A DNA stretch of 37,437 nt from Gemmatimonas sp. GTDB taxonomy: Bacteria; Gemmatimonadota; Gemmatimonadetes; Gemmatimonadales; Gemmatimonadaceae. The notes beneath the pieces were generated by a model, which was not told the DNA's origin, ran no database searches, and was given only the letters and a program-made list of their open reading frames with translations. Position numbers and translations under genes: made by a program. The stretch covers positions 1-37,437 of the forward strand of contig JAABRT010000029.1 in NCBI GenBank assembly GCA_011390805.1. The letters run 5' to 3'. Of this stretch, positions 6,884-15,861 are shown in pieces. Each line of letters starts with the position of its first letter. Within the stretch, counting starts at the first letter, position 1.

Positions 6884-8776
6884 ATGTTTCTTAAGGATTT
6901 TCGCTTCGTTCGCGCATTCAGTAGCGCTGTCATCGCCGTCAGTGTACTGGCCGCATGCGGTGATGAGCCGCGAACGCCCACCGCCTTTGTGAGCGATGGC
7001 CCGAACACACTGGTGGGTTCGGCCAACGCAACGGTGGCGTCCAACCCCGAAGTGCGCGTGGAAGACCAGCGCGGCCGAGGACTGCCCAACGTGCTTGTGC
7101 GCTGGGCGGTGAGTGCCGACGGCGGCAGTGTGGTGAATGACAGCGTTCGCACGGACGCCAGCGGTGTGGCCACGTCGGGTGGCTGGCGGCTGGGTACCAA
7201 GGCTGGCGTGCAAACGCTCACGGCCACAGTGAGTGGGCTGCCGCCCGTGGTGTTTCTGGCAAACGTGTTGCCCGGACCGCCATTTGTAATGGCACGTCAG
7301 ATCGCGGAGGTACAGAGCACCGTCGTAAATACTGCGGTCCCGCTCGCCCCCAGCGTCCGGGTGATCGACGCCTTTGACAATGTTGTCCCGAATGTGCCGG
7401 TCACGTTTCGTGTGATCAGCGGCGATGGCGCCATCCTGGGCGACACCATTCGCGTGAGTGATGCGAGCGGTGTGGCGTCGGTGGACGGCTGGCGCATTGG
7501 TACGCGGACCAGCGTGGCGCAAATCGTGGCGGCACAGGTGGCCGGCATCAACAACCCGGTACAGTTTCGTGCGGCTGCCATGCCGGAAGCAGCGGTGATG
7601 ATTGAACCGGCCTCGCCGTTGTTTCAAAACGGCGTGCCACTGCTCGGCGTAAGTTCGCGTCCGGCGGTGCGCGCGCGTGATCAGTATGGCAACCCAACGG
7701 GTGGTGTCACTGTGACATTTACGCCGGGTGCCGGATCGGGTTCAGTTACTGGCAGCACACGTGAGACGGTGGGCCCTGACGGATTGGCACGCGTTGGCAG
7801 CTGGATTCTTGGTGAAGCCGCTGAACAGACGTTGATTGCGACCTCGCCGCAGTTTCCCGCGGAGTCGTTTGTCTATCGCGCCAATGCGGTAAGCAGCGTG
7901 TTTTCAATCGAAACGGTGTTCGTGAATGGCGAACCAAGCGGGCGGAATCTGCGCTCGGTGGAAACGGCGGTTGAGCGCTGGCGCAACGTGATTGCCGGTG
8001 AACTGACACCGGTGCCGGTCGTGGCCGGACCCAACGAGTGTGGCCCGGGCGTTCCCGCAATCAATGAGACCATTCGCAACGTTCGCATCTATATCAACTT
8101 CGACAGCATCGATGGTCGCGGCGGTGTGCTGGGTCGCGCGGGTCCATGTTACTACCGCACGTCCAGCGGTATTCCGATTATCGGGTTTGTTGAACTCGAC
8201 ACCGCCGATCTCTCAGCCCTGAATGAGAGCGGTACGCTGGACGATGTCATGACGCATGAGTTCGGACACGTGCTCGGATTGCAGCGCTTTACGTGGGGGC
8301 TGCGCGACCTGGTGGCCAATGCGGGTACCGCTGATCCGTACTATCAGGGTGCGGCGGCGCGTGAACAGTTCGCCGCGATCGGCGGCGGCGTGTACTCGGG
8401 TATTCCGGTGCCGCTGGAGAACACCGGCGGTGCAGGGACGCGTGAATCGCACTGGCGCATCTCGGTGTTGCGCCGCGAACTGATGGTGGGCTTTGCACAA
8501 CCGGGCGGCATGCCACTCAGTCGCCTGTCTGTTGGCTCGCTCTCCGATCTGGGGTACATCGTGCGTCCCGACAACGCTGAGACGTTCACTGTGCCGAGCT
8601 TCGGTTCGGCCGCGTTTGGCGCAGCCACACTGCCAACCGGCGATGCGATTCAGTACGGCGATGACGACTGGCCATCGGCCATCTGGTCAATCGATGAGCG
8701 CGGTCGACGCGAGCTCAAGCGCAGCGGTGATTGGCGGCAGACCCGTGGACGGGAATCGAGGCGGGGAGGACGGTGA
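6884..8776 (+). CDS. leishmanolysin-like metalloprotease lipoprotein with Ig-like repeats
   Basis: 630 residues. A lipoprotein signal ends at SVLAACGD (Cys about residue 25), so the mature protein should be lipid-anchored outside the inner membrane. Three Big-1-like Ig repeats follow, about residues 50-340, each ending in a recurring G-W-x-LG type strand (GGWRLGTK, DGWRIGTR, GSWILGEA). The C-terminal part is a metallopeptidase: THEFGHVLGL near residue 455 gives HExxHxxG. Further on, ESHWR followed by RRELMVG matches the third histidine and Met-turn arrangement of leishmanolysin (M8) proteases. It probably cuts extracellular protein or acts in surface adhesion. The last about 20 residues are Arg-rich. 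It converges on the YdcF-like gene, 13 bases apart. Confidence 0.85.
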   Translation: MFLKDFRFVRAFSSAVIAVSVLAACGDEPRTPTAFVSDGPNTLVGSANATVASNPEVRVEDQRGRGLPNVLVRWAVSADGGSVVNDSVRTDASGVATSGGWRLGTKAGVQTLTATVSGLPPVVFLANVLPGPPFVMARQIAEVQSTVVNTAVPLAPSVRVIDAFDNVVPNVPVTFRVISGDGAILGDTIRVSDASGVASVDGWRIGTRTSVAQIVAAQVAGINNPVQFRAAAMPEAAVMIEPASPLFQNGVPLLGVSSRPAVRARDQYGNPTGGVTVTFTPGAGSGSVTGSTRETVGPDGLARVGSWILGEAAEQTLIATSPQFPAESFVYRANAVSSVFSIETVFVNGEPSGRNLRSVETAVERWRNVIAGELTPVPVVAGPNECGPGVPAINETIRNVRIYINFDSIDGRGGVLGRAGPCYYRTSSGIPIIGFVELDTADLSALNESGTLDDVMTHEFGHVLGLQRFTWGLRDLVANAGTADPYYQGAAAREQFAAIGGGVYSGIPVPLENTGGAGTRESHWRISVLRRELMVGFAQPGGMPLSRLSVGSLSDLGYIVRPDNAETFTVPSFGSAAFGAATLPTGDAIQYGDDDWPSAIWSIDERGRRELKRSGDWRQTRGRESRRGGR

Positions 8777-8789
8777 GCAGCGACTGTCT

Positions 8790-9425
8790 TTATCGATTCG
8801 TACCGAATCGCGTCCCGTTCAGAAAATAGCGCACGAAGTCCACCGGCACGGCCAGTGATTCGCGCACCGCATACTCGAACTCGAGCAGCGGATTACTGGA
8901 AATCGGACTCGTGCGCGTTGGTGATCCATGCGGAGTGAGTCCATGCAGACGCGCAAGCAACGACAGGCGCAGCATATGAAAGGGATCGCTCACCAGGAGC
9001 ACCGCTTTGCCGTCTACCTCAACCAACCGGTTGGCGGCGTTGTTCATGGAGGTGAATGTGGTGCGCCCTTCGTCTTCGTGAAGAATCATAGAGTCGGGCA
9101 CGCCGCGCTTCACGAGATAGCGCCGTCCGGCTCCCGCTTCACTCTGGGTATCGCCGTCGCCGCGGCCGCCGGTGAGCAGCACGTACGGCGCCAGGCCGCG
9201 CTCGTAGAGCAGCTGTGCATGATCGAGCCGCGCCTGGAGCACGGGTGATGGACGTCCGTCGTACTGGGCCGCGCCTAGCACAACAATCGCGTCGGCCATG
9301 CGCGCACTCACGTTTTCCGCGTCGTCACGACGCGACCACCACCACACCAGGGCGATGGTCAGTGCCCAGCCCAGAAGGGCCAGCACAAGCAGTTGTGTGA
9401 AGAGTCGGCGAAGCCAGCGGGCCAT
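8790..9425 (-). CDS. YdcF/SanA-like DUF218 membrane protein
   Basis: 211 residues: one N-terminal membrane segment (about 8-30, LLVLALLGWALTIALVWWW) and then a DUF218 domain. Its marks are ADAIVVLGAAQYDGRPSPVL, YVLLTGGRGDGDTQSEA, RTTFTSMNNA and LLVSDPFHMLR. The domain is found in ElyC, SanA and YdcF, which are linked to cell-envelope barrier function and possibly to lipid-carrier handling. The biochemical role is not settled for the family. The start has MARW next to the membrane segment, as expected. Confidence 0.85.
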   Translation of the reverse strand: MARWLRRLFTQLLVLALLGWALTIALVWWWSRRDDAENVSARMADAIVVLGAAQYDGRPSPVLQARLDHAQLLYERGLAPYVLLTGGRGDGDTQSEAGAGRRYLVKRGVPDSMILHEDEGRTTFTSMNNAANRLVEVDGKAVLLVSDPFHMLRLSLLARLHGLTPHGSPTRTSPISSNPLLEFEYAVRESLAVPVDFVRYFLNGTRFGTNR

Positions 9426-9493
9426 CCCGCAAAGTTAGTCGTGCGGGCGCACTTTGCATTTGCCGGGCAAAGCGGTGACCCGGTAACGGCCCA

Positions 9494-10891
9494 CTACACC
9501 GGCCGCGTATCCCCCGACTCCGGCGCATCCACGTTGTAACCGCCCTCGCGCAACGACGCCGCAAACGCATCCTGCGCCGACGCTTCGCCGTGCACCAGGT
9601 GCACACGCTGGATCTCGCGACGCGCCTTCACGCCTTCGCTGCGCACGGCGTCCAGCCACGAACGCATTTCGGTACGATCGCCGTGCGCTGAATAACCGTT
9701 CAGAACCTCAACCTGCGCAGCCAGCTGCACTTCGTCGCCAAAGACGCGCAACACCGGTTGCTTCTCCACAATGCGACGCGCCAGTGTGTTTTCTGCCGCA
9801 AATCCAACCATGAGAATCGTGTTGCGCGGATCACTGGCACCGTTGCGCAAGTGATGCAAAATACGCCCCGACTCCGCCATGCCGCTGGCCGCGACGATCA
9901 CCATTGGACCATGCCGGTGATTGAGCTGCTTGGACTCTTCAACACTGCGCGTAAAGCGAACGAGCGGAAACTCCAGCGGATTGGCGGTTTCACGAATCAG
10001 TGCTTCGCTGCGATCAAAAATGTTGGCGTGCAGCGCAAAAACCGACGTGGCATCAAGCGCGAGCGGTGAGTCGACAAAAACCGGAATCTCCGGGATGCGA
10101 TCGGCACGCCACAGCGCGTGCAGATCGTACACCACCTCCTGTGTGCGACCGAGTGCAAACGCGGGAATGAGCACGCGTCCACCACGAGCGGCGGTTTCGC
10201 GAATAACGCGGGCCAGCTGTTCGCGCGCACCATCCACACTCTCATGATCGCGGTTGCCATACGTGGACTCCATGATCACCGTATCCGCACCGCCGTGCGG
10301 CGGATCAGGATCGCGAATAATCGGTTGGTCGTCACGGCCGATGTCACCCGAAAACACCACGCGATGCGTGTGCGATCCTTCTTTGGCCTCAATCACGATG
10401 CTCGCGGAACCCAGAATGTGCCCCGCGTCGGTGTAGAGCGCACGCACACCGGGCAGTACATCCAGCCAGCGGTTGTAGGGCACACCGATCATCTGATCAA
10501 CTGCTTGCATGGCATCAGCCAGCGAGTACAACGGCGGCGAGTACGGACGGCCGCGGCGCTCGAGATACTCCACATCGCGCTGCTGAATATTGGCCGAATC
10601 AGCGAGCATCACAGCGCACAAATCACGCGTCGCGCTGGTAGTCCAGATACTGCCCGTGTAACCCTGCGCGACCAGAAACGGCAAACGGCCGGCGTGATCA
10701 ATGTGCGCGTGCGAAAGCAGGACCGCGTCAATCTTGTTTACCGGTAACGGTAACTTCCGATTCTTCTCGCGACTTTGCTCCCGTCGTCCCTGAAACAGTC
10801 CGCAATCAAGCAGAATGCGCTGCCCGTTCACGTGCAGAATGTGACAGGAACCGGTCACCTCGCGCGCCGCGCCGGAGAATTCAATGTGCAT
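9494..10891 (-). CDS. beta-CASP metallo-beta-lactamase-fold ribonuclease
   Basis: 465 residues. Zinc motif HAHIDHAG at 61-68, then the later histidine in AGHILGSAS and SGDIGRDD. The beta-CASP insert contains ESTYGNRDHE and PAFALGRTQEV, and the C-terminal RMMBL segment reads NGYSAHGDRTEM. This is the pattern of Ysh1/CPSF73-like nucleases found in bacteria and archaea, which process or degrade RNA. A ribosome site GAGGT precedes the ATG and overlaps the end of tspO, so the genes are probably co-transcribed. RNA targets cannot be inferred. Confidence 0.9.
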   Translation of the reverse strand: MHIEFSGAAREVTGSCHILHVNGQRILLDCGLFQGRREQSREKNRKLPLPVNKIDAVLLSHAHIDHAGRLPFLVAQGYTGSIWTTSATRDLCAVMLADSANIQQRDVEYLERRGRPYSPPLYSLADAMQAVDQMIGVPYNRWLDVLPGVRALYTDAGHILGSASIVIEAKEGSHTHRVVFSGDIGRDDQPIIRDPDPPHGGADTVIMESTYGNRDHESVDGAREQLARVIRETAARGGRVLIPAFALGRTQEVVYDLHALWRADRIPEIPVFVDSPLALDATSVFALHANIFDRSEALIRETANPLEFPLVRFTRSVEESKQLNHRHGPMVIVAASGMAESGRILHHLRNGASDPRNTILMVGFAAENTLARRIVEKQPVLRVFGDEVQLAAQVEVLNGYSAHGDRTEMRSWLDAVRSEGVKARREIQRVHLVHGEASAQDAFAASLREGGYNVDAPESGDTRPV

Positions 10892-10899
10892 CGGTTACC

Positions 10900-11403
10900 T
10901 CATTGATTGAGACGCCACACGGAAAAACTCAGCATCGACGCAAAGCTTACCCATGCCAGATATGGAAGGATGAGCTTGCCGGCTACCGCATTCAGCCGCG
11001 CAAACTGCAGCTGCAGCACCGCCACCATGCCTAGCAGCAGGAAGACTTCGGCCGTGGCCCACCCGCGCAGCTCCCAGCCAAAGAACAACCATGTCCACAG
11101 TGTGTTGATCACGAGCTGAAAGAGATAGAGCAACAGCGCTCCGCGCGCATCACGCCAGCCGTGTTCAAGCCACACGCGCCAGGCTGCTACCCCCATCATC
11201 GCGTACAACACGGTCCACACCGGACCAAACACCCACGGCGGTGGCGCCCACGACGGCAACGTGAGCGCGGTGTAGCGCGTGGCCGCATCGGTGGAGGCCA
11301 GCGCGCCCAGTGTGGCCGCCACAAACGTGACGGCCAGCCAGGCCACCAGACCGCGCCAGCGCGATGACCAGTTGATTGGAGTGCTGGCCATCATGCTGTC
11401 CAT
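10900..11403 (-). CDS. tspO: TspO/MBR tryptophan-rich sensory protein
   Basis: 167 residues from the chosen ATG, close to the normal TspO size of about 160. Five membrane segments are visible, and the conserved Trp/Pro-rich loop reads LPSWAPPPWVFGPVWTVLYA, followed by NTLWTWLFFGWELRGWA. TspO binds porphyrins and other hydrophobic ligands in the inner membrane and, in some bacteria, modulates pigment or stress responses. The frame stays open further upstream, but family proteins begin near here. ATGs at 11394 and 11391 are equally possible, as no start has a strong ribosome site. It is followed after 8 bases by the nuclease gene and divergent from the ClC gene. Confidence 0.92.
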   Translation of the reverse strand: MDSMMASTPINWSSRWRGLVAWLAVTFVAATLGALASTDAATRYTALTLPSWAPPPWVFGPVWTVLYAMMGVAAWRVWLEHGWRDARGALLLYLFQLVINTLWTWLFFGWELRGWATAEVFLLLGMVAVLQLQFARLNAVAGKLILPYLAWVSFASMLSFSVWRLNQ

Positions 11404-11472
11404 GAGGCGGAGCACAAACGGCAGGTGGCGGTACAGAAGTTCATATCGCCAAAGATGGTGTACCACGCGATC

Positions 11473-11496
11473 GTTCGCATACCCTACATTGCGAAC
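11473..11496. promoter_or_regulatory. inverted repeat abutting the ClC start codon
   Basis: GTTCGC (11473-11478) and GCGAAC (11491-11496), perfect arms with a 12-base spacer, ending directly before the ATG at 11497. It lies in the gap shared with the divergent tspO gene. It may bind a regulator or fold in the leader; no ribosome site is seen there. Confidence 0.35.
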
Positions 11497-13524
11497 ATGT
11501 CACCTGTGCGCCCCCCCCGCTCCCGTTTTCTCACGCGAGCACTCGATCAGTTAAGCCGTTTGGGTGACTGGGGCGCGCGTGCGGCCTACACGGTGCGCAC
11601 GCTCACCGTGCAAGCCCGACGGCAGACGCGGCGCGTCACATTTGGTCCGAGACGCAGTGCACAAAGTGGATGGGATGATTTTGTCGACTGGCTGGGCACC
11701 ACCGCTGTCAGTGAAAATGCCATCCTGCTGATTTTCGCGGTGATTATCGGTATCGGCGCGGCGTTGGGCATCGTGGTGTTCTACAAGCTCATCGATGCGG
11801 CGTACTGGTTGTTCGTCACGCTGCCGGGCCGGGAAGTGGAAGCGCTGCGCAATCCGATCTACCGTCCGCTGCTCACCGCGGCAGGTTTCGTAGCGGCCGC
11901 CGCTGTGATGCGACGATTCGCGCCCGGTGAAGAAGGTTACAACGTGCCCGACCTCAAGCGGCGTGTCGCGCAGGATGGCGGACACATGCAGGTCAAGCCG
12001 CTCGCCGCGCGCAGTCTGGCCAGCGCCATCACGCTCGGCGCCGGCGGATCGGTGGGCAGTGAAGGACCAGCGGCGGTGGTGGGCGGTGGACTCGGTGCGT
12101 ACTTCTCGCGCGTATTCAGATTTTCCAAAGACCGTACGCGCCTGCTTGTGAGTGCCGGAACCGCCGCCGGCATCAGCGCGGCGTTTAACGCACCGCTGGC
12201 CGGCGCCTTCTTTGCGCTTGAGGAGTTGCTCGGTGGTCTGCACGTCGCCGCATTCCCCACCGTCGTGGTGAGCAGCGTAACGGCGGCCGTTGTATCGCAG
12301 GCCGTGTTCGGCATTCACCCGGCGTTTCCGATTCCGGCGCTGCATCCATCGCGCGGCTGGTTTGAGTTGCTGGCGCTGCCACCGCTGTTGGGCATTGCCT
12401 GTGGTCTGGTCACGGTGCTGTTTGTGCGGACCTACTTCAGCGTCGGGAAGGCCGCACGCGCGTGGAAAGTGTCTCCCGCCGTGCGTGCAGCCATTGGCGG
12501 TGGTTCGGTTGGTCTGCTCGTGTACCTCTCGGGCGGATTGCTGCTTGGCCCCGGCCACATGTTGATTCCTGCGGAGTTGTTCTCCGGCACCGCGTTCTGG
12601 ATTGTTGGTGGACTGGTGCTGGCCAAGATTGTGGCCACGGCGATTACCCTGGGCACCGGCGGATCGGGCGGTTTGTTTGCGCCGGCTATTTATGTGGGTG
12701 CCGCGACCGGCAGTGCCCTGGCCGGTGCACTCGCGTGGCTGCTGCCGTCGCTGCAAATCACCCCCGCGGCGTGGGCATTTGTGGCCATGGGTGGTGTGGT
12801 TGGTGCAGCCACAGGGGCGCCGATTACTGCCGTGTTGCTGGTGTTCGAACTCACCGACGACTACGCACTCATGCCGCCGCTGTTGCTGGTGACCGGATTG
12901 TCGATGGTGATCGCGCGACGGTACGAAAAAGATGACTTGTACAGCGGTTGGCTGCGCCGACGCGGCATCGTGCTCAAGCACGACAGCGAACGTGATGTGC
13001 TGGCGCGTTTGAAAGTGCGCGACGCGTGTGATATGGCACCGCTCGTTGTGCGCGAACACGAACGGCTTGAGCCGGTCTTGTCACGCGTGGCGTTTTCCGG
13101 GCAGCCCATGTTTCCCGTGGTCGACGAGCGTGGACAGCTGGCCGGCATTCTGCCCGTGAGTGTACTGGCGGCAGCGTCGCGTGAACCACACGCCTTGCCC
13201 ACGTTGATTGTGGCCGATCTGGCCGTGGCAACGCCTGCGGTGACACTGGACACACCGCTCGATGATGTCATGCGACGCATGGGCGCACGCGATCTGGCGG
13301 CGTTACCTGTGGTGGAAGTGCCCAGTGGTCGATTAATGGGCGTGATCACACGCGCCCATCTCACTCGCGTGGTTGAGCGGGCGATGCTGCTCGACCGACC
13401 GGTCGTGGCCTCTGCACCGTCGGGCGCACCGCACGAAATGCCACTGGAGTTACCGTCTGGCGTGAACTATCGCACCGTCACGCCGCCAAAGACACGGGCG
13501 CAGGGTAAGGGCGATCAGCGGTGA
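11497..13524 (+). CDS. ClC chloride channel/antiporter with CBS domains
   Basis: 675 residues. An Arg-rich N-terminal arm (about 60 residues) precedes 10 or more membrane helices with ClC selectivity signatures: GAGGSVGSEGPAAVVGGG (GxxGxEGP) and GTGGSGGLFAPAIYVG (GxFxP). The gating-glutamate position is the E of GSEGP. After about residue 470 a cytoplasmic part holds two CBS-type repeats (MFPVVDERGQLAGILPVSVL and LAALPVVEVPSGRLMGVITR). Such proteins move chloride in exchange for protons or passively. ATG 11497 is preferred over an upstream GTG (11425) that would add sequence without family likeness. The codons right after the start contain a run of eight C. It converges on the MprF-like gene. 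Confidence 0.93.
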   Translation: MSPVRPPRSRFLTRALDQLSRLGDWGARAAYTVRTLTVQARRQTRRVTFGPRRSAQSGWDDFVDWLGTTAVSENAILLIFAVIIGIGAALGIVVFYKLIDAAYWLFVTLPGREVEALRNPIYRPLLTAAGFVAAAAVMRRFAPGEEGYNVPDLKRRVAQDGGHMQVKPLAARSLASAITLGAGGSVGSEGPAAVVGGGLGAYFSRVFRFSKDRTRLLVSAGTAAGISAAFNAPLAGAFFALEELLGGLHVAAFPTVVVSSVTAAVVSQAVFGIHPAFPIPALHPSRGWFELLALPPLLGIACGLVTVLFVRTYFSVGKAARAWKVSPAVRAAIGGGSVGLLVYLSGGLLLGPGHMLIPAELFSGTAFWIVGGLVLAKIVATAITLGTGGSGGLFAPAIYVGAATGSALAGALAWLLPSLQITPAAWAFVAMGGVVGAATGAPITAVLLVFELTDDYALMPPLLLVTGLSMVIARRYEKDDLYSGWLRRRGIVLKHDSERDVLARLKVRDACDMAPLVVREHERLEPVLSRVAFSGQPMFPVVDERGQLAGILPVSVLAAASREPHALPTLIVADLAVATPAVTLDTPLDDVMRRMGARDLAALPVVEVPSGRLMGVITRAHLTRVVERAMLLDRPVVASAPSGAPHEMPLELPSGVNYRTVTPPKTRAQGKGDQR

Positions 13525-13564
13525 GGTGAGTAGTTGTGAGGCGATCGGCTGTGATGCGCCACAC

Positions 13565-15001
13565 TCACGGGTTTGTGCGATTGATAATGCGGTTTCGTCG
13601 CCACGTGCCCCAGAGCACCACACTGGCCAGCAGCGGTGCCGCGGTGACCACGGCCGTTAACAGCTGCTCGGCTACTGATGTCGCACGTGGCGCGTACCAC
13701 GTGAGGCCCTGATAGGCCGTAACGAGTGCATCGGTGGTTACTGCCGTGGCGAGCATCAGCCCCAATCGCGTGCTCCACCTGAACAGTCCGTTCAGCAGCG
13801 CGACAAACAACAGCGCATCAAAGGCCACCCACGACCACTGCATCCACGGCGCGGGAAACCACCGCGTGGAGTCAACCGAGGCGAGGGCGATCGTCCACGG
13901 CACGAGAAGGATCGTCATGGCCCACAACACCGGCCGAGGTCCGCGCAGCAGGGTGCGCAGCGCAAACTTCATGAGCCCACCGCCCGCAAACGCGGTGAGC
14001 GCATCGGCGAGCGCACGCCACGACGGCGTTGTTGTGGGCGCCGCCAGCCAGATCGGCTCCCACGACTGCGGACGCAACTTGGTCTTGAACGTTTGCAGTC
14101 CGCGAAAGTTGAAGAACGGCGTGGCCAGCGTGCGCACACGTCCCAACCATGGATTTACCGGTCCGGCCAGTGGTGCCAGTCCCAACGTGGCCCAGCGTGC
14201 GTTGTGCGCCGCCGCTTCCCGCATGCCGGCGTCAACCAACAGCTCGCTGGTCCCATTGGGCGCATTGACATCGCGCAGCAGATCTTCAAACAGCCAGCCA
14301 TTGCGCGCGTACACGGGCGCCATGGACAATAGTGCGACTACCTCGCGCGCCGTGCTGCGTTCCGTGCCGCGTTCCGCGATCAGCACGATGCGCTCTTCAA
14401 TGTCGAGCAGCGGTTCTACGCGCACGAGAAATCCCATTTCCGCCATCGCACGCGACGCTTTCCACCGCATCACCAGCGCGTCGATTTGTGTGCGCAGCGC
14501 GGTGTTGAGGCCAACCTCCTCGGCGCGTACCCGACGCACTGAAACACCTTTGTTGTGCGCACGACGCAGCTGTGCACGCAGTGTGCGCGAGCCGCTCAGT
14601 GTCTGTTCCCACCGGGTCGGGTCCCACACCGGCTGTTCGCCCAGCAGCAGACGGTGAAAGCGTGGTGACGTGACCAGCCGCCCTTCGGTGGCAAAAAACG
14701 CGGCGCGTTTGCCGGCGGCGTGTGCCGCGTCGAGAAACTGTTCCGCTACTTCGTGCACCAATGCTTCGGGTGCCAGCGGTTCACCGCCCGCCACCCACGC
14801 AGCGCCGGTGTCCACGTATGCCACCACATGGCCGCGTCCGTCTTCCCAGACGCGAAAATCGCGCTCCAGCAGCTGAAATGACGTGGCATTGCGTCCGAAA
14901 GCCCGCAGCGCGCGTCGCAGTGCGTCGCGCGATGCATCGGCCAACGGATCAGGCGTCGGCGTCGGGGGCCTCACGTGCAAACACAACCGTGAGGCGTGCA
15001 C
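13565..15001 (-). CDS. MprF-like lysyl-phosphatidylglycerol synthase domain with C-terminal membrane part
   Basis: 478 residues. The first about 320 residues resemble the soluble catalytic part of MprF (phosphatidylglycerol lysyltransferase C-terminal/DUF2156, a double acyltransferase fold). Matching pieces are RDALRRALRAFGRNATSFQL, AAWVAGGEPLAP, RTLRAQLRRAHNKGVSVRRV, LFEDLLRDVNAPNGTSELLV and GLQTFKTKLRPQSWEP. The C-terminal about 130 residues hold four to five hydrophobic segments. Classical MprF has the membrane flippase part first and the synthase last; here the order is reversed. The start is unsure: GTG at 15001 overlaps the small upstream gene by 53 bases, and another GTG lies at 14974. 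It probably modifies membrane lipids with an amino acid. Confidence 0.75.
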   Translation of the reverse strand: MHASRLCLHVRPPTPTPDPLADASRDALRRALRAFGRNATSFQLLERDFRVWEDGRGHVVAYVDTGAAWVAGGEPLAPEALVHEVAEQFLDAAHAAGKRAAFFATEGRLVTSPRFHRLLLGEQPVWDPTRWEQTLSGSRTLRAQLRRAHNKGVSVRRVRAEEVGLNTALRTQIDALVMRWKASRAMAEMGFLVRVEPLLDIEERIVLIAERGTERSTAREVVALLSMAPVYARNGWLFEDLLRDVNAPNGTSELLVDAGMREAAAHNARWATLGLAPLAGPVNPWLGRVRTLATPFFNFRGLQTFKTKLRPQSWEPIWLAAPTTTPSWRALADALTAFAGGGLMKFALRTLLRGPRPVLWAMTILLVPWTIALASVDSTRWFPAPWMQWSWVAFDALLFVALLNGLFRWSTRLGLMLATAVTTDALVTAYQGLTWYAPRATSVAEQLLTAVVTAAPLLASVVLWGTWRRNRIINRTNP

Positions 15002-15128
15002 TGTCCTGCGTCATAAGCGCCGGCGTCCAGCCGGAGCGACTGCGTTCGTTGAGCAGATCGGTGAGCACGTCTTCGTCTTCGCGTACCCGCTTGCCCAACC
15101 GCACGATTACCGCTTGATATTCCTTCAT
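14949..15128 (-). CDS. small DUF4177-like protein
   Basis: 59 residues beginning [20 protein letters not shown] and continuing [20 protein letters not shown], with a final short strand LTVVFARE. The pattern, an N-terminal strand, a helix ending in GW and a last strand, is that of DUF4177 proteins, whose function is unknown. The ATG at 15128 is preferred over the longer open frame, whose upstream part runs antisense to the upp leader. It overlaps the MprF-like gene and is probably co-transcribed with it. Confidence 0.65.
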   Translation of the reverse strand: MKEYQAVIVRLGKRVREDEDVLTDLLNERSRSGWTPALMTQDSARLTVVFAREAPDADA

Positions 15129-15198
15129 GAGGGCCAAAGGTAGCGGTGGCACTCGGCTCACCGCTAGCTTCGCCCATTTCCGTCTACCGGCTCCGCTC

Positions 15199-15855
15199 AT
15201 GTCTGTTGCTGTCACACACCCCGACCTGCCCACGCTCACTGTGGTGGATCACCCACTCGTGCGGCACAAGATGACGCTGCTGCGCGACCGCGAAACGTCC
15301 ACCAAGACGTTCAAGGAGCTGGTGGACGAGATTGCCATGCTCATGGCCTATGAGGCCACCACTGATCTGGCCCTTGAAGAAGTGCCGGTGGATACACCGC
15401 TTGAATCGACACACGGCTGGGCGGTTTCAGGGAAGAAACTCGTGCTGGTGCCCATTCTGCGAGCCGGACTCGGCATGGTGGAGGGCATTCTGCGCCTGAT
15501 CCCCTCCGCACGCGTGGGACACATCGGCTTGTATCGCGATCACGATACACTCGAGCCGGTGGACTACTACTTCAAAGTGCCGGGCGATGCCGAAGCGCGT
15601 GATTTTCTGCTGCTCGACCCGATGCTCGCCACCGGCGGAAGTGCTGCCGCCGCGGTGACGTCACTCAAGCGCGCCGGTGCGCACCGCATCCGGCTGCTTT
15701 GCCTGGTGGCCGCGCCCGAAGGTGTGCGTCGTCTGGCCGACGCGCACCCTGATGTGTCAGTGCTCAGCGCTGCGCTCGATCGCGAGCTGAATGAATCGGG
15801 CTACATCCTGCCCGGTCTGGGCGACGCGGGAGACCGATTGTTCGGTACGCGGTAG
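15199..15855 (+). CDS. upp: uracil phosphoribosyltransferase
   Basis: 218 residues, typical of Upp, which turns uracil and PRPP into UMP in the pyrimidine salvage pathway. Family marks are [20 protein letters not shown] at the start, [16 protein letters not shown] in the middle, the PRPP-binding loop [16 protein letters not shown], and the uracil-binding end [23 protein letters not shown] at 15199 is chosen because Upp proteins begin just before the HPLVRHK segment; the longer open frame adds unrelated sequence. It converges on the DUF2225 gene with 6 bases between stops. Confidence 0.96.
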   Translation: MSVAVTHPDLPTLTVVDHPLVRHKMTLLRDRETSTKTFKELVDEIAMLMAYEATTDLALEEVPVDTPLESTHGWAVSGKKLVLVPILRAGLGMVEGILRLIPSARVGHIGLYRDHDTLEPVDYYFKVPGDAEARDFLLLDPMLATGGSAAAAVTSLKRAGAHRIRLLCLVAAPEGVRRLADAHPDVSVLSAALDRELNESGYILPGLGDAGDRLFGTR

Positions 15856-15861
15856 CGCCGC

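Noticed and set aside
6788..7627. N-terminal extension of the M16 catalytic subunit frame
   Set aside because: The extension is antisense to the lipoprotein gene; the M16 likeness begins only at ATG 6787.
11551..13059. 502-codon open frame on the minus strand
   Set aside because: It lies fully antisense to the ClC gene and reads as His/Arg/Gln/Gly-rich nonsense, as expected for the shadow of a GC-rich gene.
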